Shown here piece by piece: positions 59,522-64,000 of a stretch of 64,000 nt of DNA. The DNA lies in the NCBI RefSeq assembly GCF_001905905.1, contig NZ_LIVT01000001.1:541952-605951 (forward strand), in the 5' to 3' direction. The DNA is from Streptomyces sp. CB02366 (GTDB taxonomy: Bacteria > Actinomycetota > Actinomycetes > Streptomycetales > Streptomycetaceae). The position numbers were made by a program, and so were the translations under genes. Every line of letters begins with the position of its first letter. Position 1 is the stretch's first letter. Below the pieces are notes generated by a model. It was not told the DNA's origin and searched no databases. It saw only the letters and a list, made by a program, of their open reading frames with translations.

Positions 59522-60846
59522 ACGAGCCGCAGCGCCATCCGGACACGGCTTCCGAGTCGCAGCGCAGCCCGGGCCCGGCCTCCGGGCCGGAGCGCGACGC
59601 CGGGACCGCGACCGGAGCGGAGCGCCCTGCCGAAGCCGCATCCGGGCCGGACCGGGCCGGGGCCGTGAACGGGCCCGTCGTGATCGACTGCGAGGACGTG
59701 GCCTGGTTCCGGGACGCCGCCGAGATGCCTTCGGCGGCCCGGGGCGCGGCCGCCACCCTGGCCCGGCGGATCGGGCTGGACGGCTACCGGTCCTCCGAGG
59801 TCGCCCTGGCGGTCACCGAGGCCGCGACCAACCTCCAGCGGCACGCACGCGACGGGGCGCTGCTGCTGCGCGTCCTGCGGACGCCGGACCGGGCGGGCGT
59901 CGAGTTCGTCACCGTGGACACCGGCCCCGGCATCGCCGACGTCGAGGCCGCCCTGTCGGACGGGGTCTCCTCGGCCGGAACCCTCGGCATCGGGCTGGGC
60001 GCGGTCGCCCGGCTCGCCGACGCCTTCGACATCCACTCCCTGCCGGGCAAGGGCACCGTCATGGCCGCGCAGTTCTGGGCCCGCAAGGCCGGGGGCGAGC
60101 CCACCGGCGGGGCGCCCTCGGTCGCCTCCGGTCTGACCCGGCCCATCAGCGGGGAGACGAGCTGCGGCGACGCCTGGGCCGTACGCCTGGACGTGGGCGG
60201 CCCTGAAGCGCCCCGCTCCCCGTCCTCCGGCGCCGGCCGCGGTGGTACGTACGGGGCGCACTCCCCCGGCCTCTTCGGCAGCGGCCCCTCCACTCCCGGA
60301 ACGCGTTCCTCCGCAGACTCCGGCCGGTCCTCGGCCTCCTCCGAGCCGGCCGTCCTGGTCATGCTCTGCGACGGCCTGGGCCACGGCCCCCTCGCCGCGC
60401 TCGCCGCCGAGGCCGCCGTGACGGCGTTCCGCCGGAGCCCCGCCCGCCACCCCGAGCCCCTGCTGCGGGACATCCACGGCGCGCTGCGCGGTACGCGCGG
60501 CGGAGCGGTCGCGGTGGCCAGGATCGAGCCGGCCCGGGGACGCGTCCTGTACTGCGGCATCGGCAACGTGAGCGGGGTCCTCCTCGGCCCCGACTCCCGC
60601 AACGGCCTGCTGTCGGCGCCGGGCATCGTCGGCTCGCAGATGCGCAGCCTGCGGACGTTCGAGCTGCCGTGGAAGCCCGGCGGCGCCCTGATCATGCACT
60701 CCGACGGGCTGACCGAGCGGTGGAACGCCGACGCCATGCCCGGACTGCTCCGGCACTCCCCGGCCGTGATGGCCGGGCAGCTGCTGCGCGAGGCCGGGGT
60801 CCGCCGCGACGACGCCGGCATCGTAGTCGTCAAGGGGGACTGGTGA
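59518..60846 (+). CDS. Fusion of an RsbW/RsbT-like ATPase and an RsbX-like PP2C phosphatase
   Basis: 442 residues. About 50 low-complexity residues lead to a GHKL ATPase domain (ALAVTEAATNLQRHARDGALLL, VDTGPGIADVEAALSDG, TLGIGLGAVARLADAFDIHSLPGKGTVMAAQFW). After a Ser/Gly/Pro-rich linker (about 225-275) comes an RsbX/SpoIIE-type phosphatase domain: ISGETSCGDAW, VLVMLCDGLGHGPLAALAAEAAV and GALIMHSDGLTERWN. It could both phosphorylate and dephosphorylate stressosome parts. Start overlaps the RsbT stop (ATGA). Confidence 0.9.
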   Translation: MNEPQRHPDTASESQRSPGPASGPERDAGTATGAERPAEAASGPDRAGAVNGPVVIDCEDVAWFRDAAEMPSAARGAAATLARRIGLDGYRSSEVALAVTEAATNLQRHARDGALLLRVLRTPDRAGVEFVTVDTGPGIADVEAALSDGVSSAGTLGIGLGAVARLADAFDIHSLPGKGTVMAAQFWARKAGGEPTGGAPSVASGLTRPISGETSCGDAWAVRLDVGGPEAPRSPSSGAGRGGTYGAHSPGLFGSGPSTPGTRSSADSGRSSASSEPAVLVMLCDGLGHGPLAALAAEAAVTAFRRSPARHPEPLLRDIHGALRGTRGGAVAVARIEPARGRVLYCGIGNVSGVLLGPDSRNGLLSAPGIVGSQMRSLRTFELPWKPGGALIMHSDGLTERWNADAMPGLLRHSPAVMAGQLLREAGVRRDDAGIVVVKGDW

Positions 60847-62231
60847 GCCTCGGGGCCCCGGAACCGGCCGTCCTCGCGGCGTACGACCTGACCACGCCGC
60901 AGGACGTCTTCGCCCTGCGGCGGATCGGGCAGAGCGCGGCAAAGGCCCTCGGCATGGACCGCCAGGACCAGGTGCGCATCGCCACCGCGCTGAGCGAGCT
61001 GGGCCGCGACCGGTTGGGCTGCCGGGGGCTGACCGTCTCCTTCGCCCTGCCGCCGGGCCCGGAGCGCGTCCTCGCCGTCGTCTTCGGGTGGACGGGCGGT
61101 GCGGCGAAGGCGGCCCCCGACCTCGAACCGGCCTCCCGGCTCCTGCACCGCGTACGCCACGAGACCGGCGGCGGGCGGGAGCGGATCGTCGCCGAGCACC
61201 CGCTGCCGACGAGCTGGGTGGACAGTACGGACGCCCGGCGCGGGATCGTCGACGCGCTGCGCCGCCACACCTCGCCGACCCTCGCCGACGATCTGCGGGA
61301 GCAGACCCGCGACCTGATCACCGCCCTGGAGGAGACCCGGGCCCAGCGCGAGGAGATGCGCCGGCTCAACGAGGAGCTGGAGGAGACCAACCGCGGGGTC
61401 CTCGCCCTCTACACCGAGCTGTCGCAGGAGCTGGAGGAGACGAACAGCGGGGTCGTCGCCCTCCACGCCGAGCTGGAGGAGAAGTCGGCCCGGCTGCGCG
61501 AGACCAGCGAGGCCAAGACCCGGTTCTGGCGCAACATCAGCCATGAGCTGCGCACCCCGGTCAACGCGGTGGTGGCGCTGACCCGGCTGCTGCTGGCCCC
61601 GGGCTCCGCCCCGCTCACCGACGAACAGCGGCGGCAGCTCTCGCTGATCGACGCCTCCGGGCAGTCCCTGCTCTCGCTGGTCGGCGATCTGCTGGACGTG
61701 GCCAAGGCGGAGGCGGGTCAGTTGGAGATCAACGCCGCGCCGACCGATCTGCGGGCGCTGCTGGCCCAGTTGGGCGCGGTGATGCGGAACACGGGGGCGT
61801 CCGACGTCGCCCTGCTGATGCCGGAGCCCTCGGCGCTGCCGGTGGCCGTGACCGACGAGGCCCTGCTGACGCGCATCCTGCGCAATCTGCTGTCCAACGC
61901 CCTGAAGTTCACCGAGAAGGGCGAGGTCTCACTGGAGTTCCGGGTGGACGCGCCATGGATGGCCTTCACCGTCACGGACACCGGGGTGGGCATCCCCGAG
62001 GACGAACTGCCCAAGGTCTTCGAGGAGTTCTACCAGGTACGCGGACCGCTCCAGCGGGCCCACCGGGGCACCGGGCTCGGACTCCCCTACGCCCGGACCC
62101 TCACCGAACTCCTCGGCGGCACGCTGCGGCTGTCGAGCACCCCCGGAGCGGGCACCCGGGTGGAGGTCGAGCTTCCCTTCACGCCCGTACGCCCCACGTC
62201 CGCACCCGGCGCCCCGGAGAACACCCCGTGA
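60843..62231 (+). CDS. Histidine kinase with RsbT-like input domain and duplicated coiled coil
   Basis: 462 residues from GTG 60843, overlapping the previous stop (GTGA). Residues about 10-150 resemble a degenerate GHKL domain (DVFALRRIGQSAAKALGMDRQDQVRIATALSELGRDRLGCRGLTVSFAL), soluble rather than transmembrane. A coiled coil (about 155-222) holds two similar 17-residue blocks (ELEETNRGVLALYTELS and ELEETNSGVVALHAELE). HisKA follows with His234 in FWRNISHELRTPVNAV. The ATPase has NLLSNALKFTEKGEV, DTGVGIP and GTGLGLPYARTLTELLGG. Probably cytoplasmic and fed by the stressosome. Confidence 0.93.
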   Translation: MSLGAPEPAVLAAYDLTTPQDVFALRRIGQSAAKALGMDRQDQVRIATALSELGRDRLGCRGLTVSFALPPGPERVLAVVFGWTGGAAKAAPDLEPASRLLHRVRHETGGGRERIVAEHPLPTSWVDSTDARRGIVDALRRHTSPTLADDLREQTRDLITALEETRAQREEMRRLNEELEETNRGVLALYTELSQELEETNSGVVALHAELEEKSARLRETSEAKTRFWRNISHELRTPVNAVVALTRLLLAPGSAPLTDEQRRQLSLIDASGQSLLSLVGDLLDVAKAEAGQLEINAAPTDLRALLAQLGAVMRNTGASDVALLMPEPSALPVAVTDEALLTRILRNLLSNALKFTEKGEVSLEFRVDAPWMAFTVTDTGVGIPEDELPKVFEEFYQVRGPLQRAHRGTGLGLPYARTLTELLGGTLRLSSTPGAGTRVEVELPFTPVRPTSAPGAPENTP

Positions 62232-63844
62232 CCATGACCGTGCAGAGCGACAGCGCGCCGGGAACCGTCCTGGTGATCGACGACGACGAGACCAACCGCT
62301 ACATCCTCACGAGCTGGCTCACGCGCGCCGGGCACACGGTGCTGGGCGCGGCCGACGGCTCCGCGGGGCTGGCCCTGCTGGAGGAGGCGGGCCGCTCGCT
62401 GCCGGAGGTGGCCGTCATCGACGTGCAGCTCCCCGACATGTCGGGCTTCGAGGTCTGCGAGCGGATCAAGACCGACCCGCGCACCACCTTCCTGCCGGTG
62501 GTCCACGTCTCGGCCGTCGCGGTCAACGCCGAGGACCACACGGAGGGGCTGAGCCGGGGCGCGGACGCCTATCTGGACCAGCCGATCGACCCGGACGAGT
62601 TCCTGGCGACGGTGACGGCCGCCCTGCGCTACACCCGGGCCCGCCGCCGGGCGGAGCGTCTGACCCTGCGGCTGGCCGCGCTCAACCGGGCCACCCTGGA
62701 CGTCTACCGGGCCGTCGGCTTCGCCGACTTCTGCGCGGCGGCGACCGGCGGAGCGGCCTCGCTCATGTCCGGGCCGGCCACCGCGATCCTCCTCAGCCCC
62801 GACGGCCGGCCGGTGCACAGCCACGCGGCCGGCCCGGAGGCCGAACCGGCCACCCTGCCCGCGCTGGCGGAGCCGCTGGACCGGCTGGCCTCCCCGGCCC
62901 TCGGCGGCTCCACCGGCACCGAGGTCGTCACGGTCTCGCGGGAGCGCTGGAAGGCGCTGCTGCCGCTCGACCCGATCGACGACGACGTCGTCGTGGTGGT
63001 GACCCGGACGAAGCGCGACCGGCCGCCCGTCTGCGTCGCCGTCCCGGCCGCCGCGGCCCGTACCTCCGACGAACGCGATCTGCTCCAGCAGTTGGTGAAC
63101 GCCTGCGCGCTGGCGCTGGAGGGGCTGCGCACCTTCAACGAGGAGCACGCCCTCGCGCTGGCCCTCCAGCGCACGTTCCTGCCGGACCGGCTGCCCGACG
63201 CCCCCGGCACGACGCTCGCCGTCCGCTACCGGCCGGCCTCCGACCACGCGGAGATCGGCGGCGACTTCTACGAGGCGCTGCAGACCCCGGCCGGGCTGCT
63301 GCTGGCTATCGGCGACGTGGCCGGGCACTCGCTGGTCGCGGCGACCGTCATGGGCGAGATCCGGCACGCGCTGCGCGCCTACGCCCTGGAGGGGCACCCG
63401 CCGCACCACGTCCTGGAGCGGCTGGACGCCCTGCTCTCGTACACCCGGCCGGGCCTCACCGTGACGCTCTGCCTGGTGCTGGTGGAGCCGGACGGGGGCC
63501 GGGTCCACATCGCCAACGCCGGTCACATCCCGCCGCTGCTGCTGGGCCCCGGTGGCGGGGGCGTCTACCTCGCCGACCACGGTCCGCTGCTGGGGCTGCG
63601 GCTCCCGCACCCCCCGGCCCACGCCCACCCCGTCGCCCCGGGCGCCCGGCTCCTGCTGATCACCGACGGGCTGGTGGAGGTGCGCAACCAGGACCTCGAC
63701 CACAGCCTGACCGCGTTCCTCGACGCGGCGGTCTCCGGTCCCCGGGAGCTGGAGGACCTCTGCGACTTCCTCCTGGACTCGTTCGGCGAGGGCAAGGAGG
63801 ACGACATCGCGCTGCTCGCGCTGCACCTGGACGAGACGGGTTAG
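62228..63844 (+). CDS. Response regulator with PP2C (RsbU-like) phosphatase output
   Basis: 538 residues from GTG 62228, overlapping the kinase stop (GTGA); ATG 62234 is possible. Receiver (about 12-130) with IDDDE and Asp65 in AVIDVQLPDMSG; a GAF-like middle (about 150-300); and a SpoIIE/RsbU phosphatase (about 310-535): LALALQRTFLPDRLPDAPGTTLAVRYRPASDHAEIGGDFYEAL, AIGDVAGHSLVAATVMGEIRHALRAYA, VHIANAGHIPPLLLGP and LLITDGLVEVRN. It should dephosphorylate an anti-sigma-factor antagonist when phosphorylated by the kinase. Last gene of the operon. Confidence 0.94.
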   Translation: MTMTVQSDSAPGTVLVIDDDETNRYILTSWLTRAGHTVLGAADGSAGLALLEEAGRSLPEVAVIDVQLPDMSGFEVCERIKTDPRTTFLPVVHVSAVAVNAEDHTEGLSRGADAYLDQPIDPDEFLATVTAALRYTRARRRAERLTLRLAALNRATLDVYRAVGFADFCAAATGGAASLMSGPATAILLSPDGRPVHSHAAGPEAEPATLPALAEPLDRLASPALGGSTGTEVVTVSRERWKALLPLDPIDDDVVVVVTRTKRDRPPVCVAVPAAAARTSDERDLLQQLVNACALALEGLRTFNEEHALALALQRTFLPDRLPDAPGTTLAVRYRPASDHAEIGGDFYEALQTPAGLLLAIGDVAGHSLVAATVMGEIRHALRAYALEGHPPHHVLERLDALLSYTRPGLTVTLCLVLVEPDGGRVHIANAGHIPPLLLGPGGGGVYLADHGPLLGLRLPHPPAHAHPVAPGARLLLITDGLVEVRNQDLDHSLTAFLDAAVSGPRELEDLCDFLLDSFGEGKEDDIALLALHLDETG

Positions 63845-63946
63845 GGCGCGGCCCTTCGACGGCGCCCCGCCGCAGGCGCGGGGCGCACGGCGTACGAACC
63901 GGTCGCGTCGCCCCTCTTGACCGCGCCCGGGGGACGGCGCTGCGAT

Positions 63947-64000
63947 GTGGTGGTGAGCGATCGGGTTGAGCACCGCGACCGGCTCCGCGCCCTGGAGTTC
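63947..64000 (+). CDS. Possible start of a further gene, cut by window edge
   Basis: From GTG 63947 (or the GTGs at 63950 and 63953) an open frame reads VVVSDRVEHRDRLRALEF to the edge. GGGGGA lies 10-15 bases upstream. Only 18 codons are visible, so this is a weak call. Confidence 0.3.
   Translation, partial: MVVSDRVEHRDRLRALEF

Noticed and set aside
1..64000. tRNA, rRNA or riboswitch genes
   Set aside because: None recognised by eye on either strand, including gaps before ilvA, pckG and greA; a covariance-model scan would be needed to exclude small RNAs.

Overview
The window is high-GC actinobacterial DNA and almost certainly Streptomyces. Supporting signs are the mycothiol enzyme Mca, GTP-dependent PEP carboxykinase, a secreted family-18 chitinase behind a DasR-type operator, an actinobacterial Tad (Flp) pilus locus, a stressosome-like rsbR/S/T operon, purine-rich ribosome sites, and many GTG/TTG starts and ATGA/GTGA overlaps. 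I see no rRNA, tRNA, CRISPR array, insertion sequence or origin.

Positions 1-21070 are a Tad/Flp pilus region. A prepilin peptidase fragment runs off the left edge, followed by a DUF192 protein, a GT-C glycosyltransferase and a 677-residue membrane protein with a class III pilin signal buried inside it, next to a lipoprotein gene. On the minus strand lie (in transcription order) a zinc-ribbon protein, cpaB, cpaE, two TadE-like genes, cpaF, tadB, tadC, a DegS-type sensor kinase, a NarL-type regulator, the Flp pilin, a TadG-like protein, a lipoprotein and an OmpA-domain protein. Two very long perfect hairpins close the locus.

Positions 21071-34900 are metabolic: a chitinase; an NRAMP-like transporter without the usual metal motif; a divergent set for D-amino-acid and sugar-acid use (PfkB kinase, IclR regulator, RidA, GntP permease, facing a D-serine-dehydratase-like enzyme and an N-acyl-D-amino-acid deacylase); a siderophore-interacting protein divergent from a TetR regulator; and an HxlR regulator divergent from an imine-reductase-like oxidoreductase.

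Positions 34900-47300 are mostly core genes: arylamine N-acetyltransferase, an alanine-type aminotransferase, a small protein behind a FurA/CatR-like box, pckG, a hemolysin III family protein, a DUF255 thioredoxin-fold protein, a Uma2 protein, a phosphomannose isomerase coupled to an SDR, and a small secreted peptide.

Positions 47480-57670 hold a 1083-residue membrane-hairpin STAND NTPase with TPRs, mca, a DUF4307 protein, greA, a DrrAB-type ABC exporter, ilvA and a MarR regulator. Positions 57880-63844 are six start-stop-overlapped genes: RsbR, RsbS, RsbT, an RsbW/RsbX fusion, a hybrid-input histidine kinase and a receiver-PP2C phosphatase. This is a stressosome-type switch with two-component parts built in.
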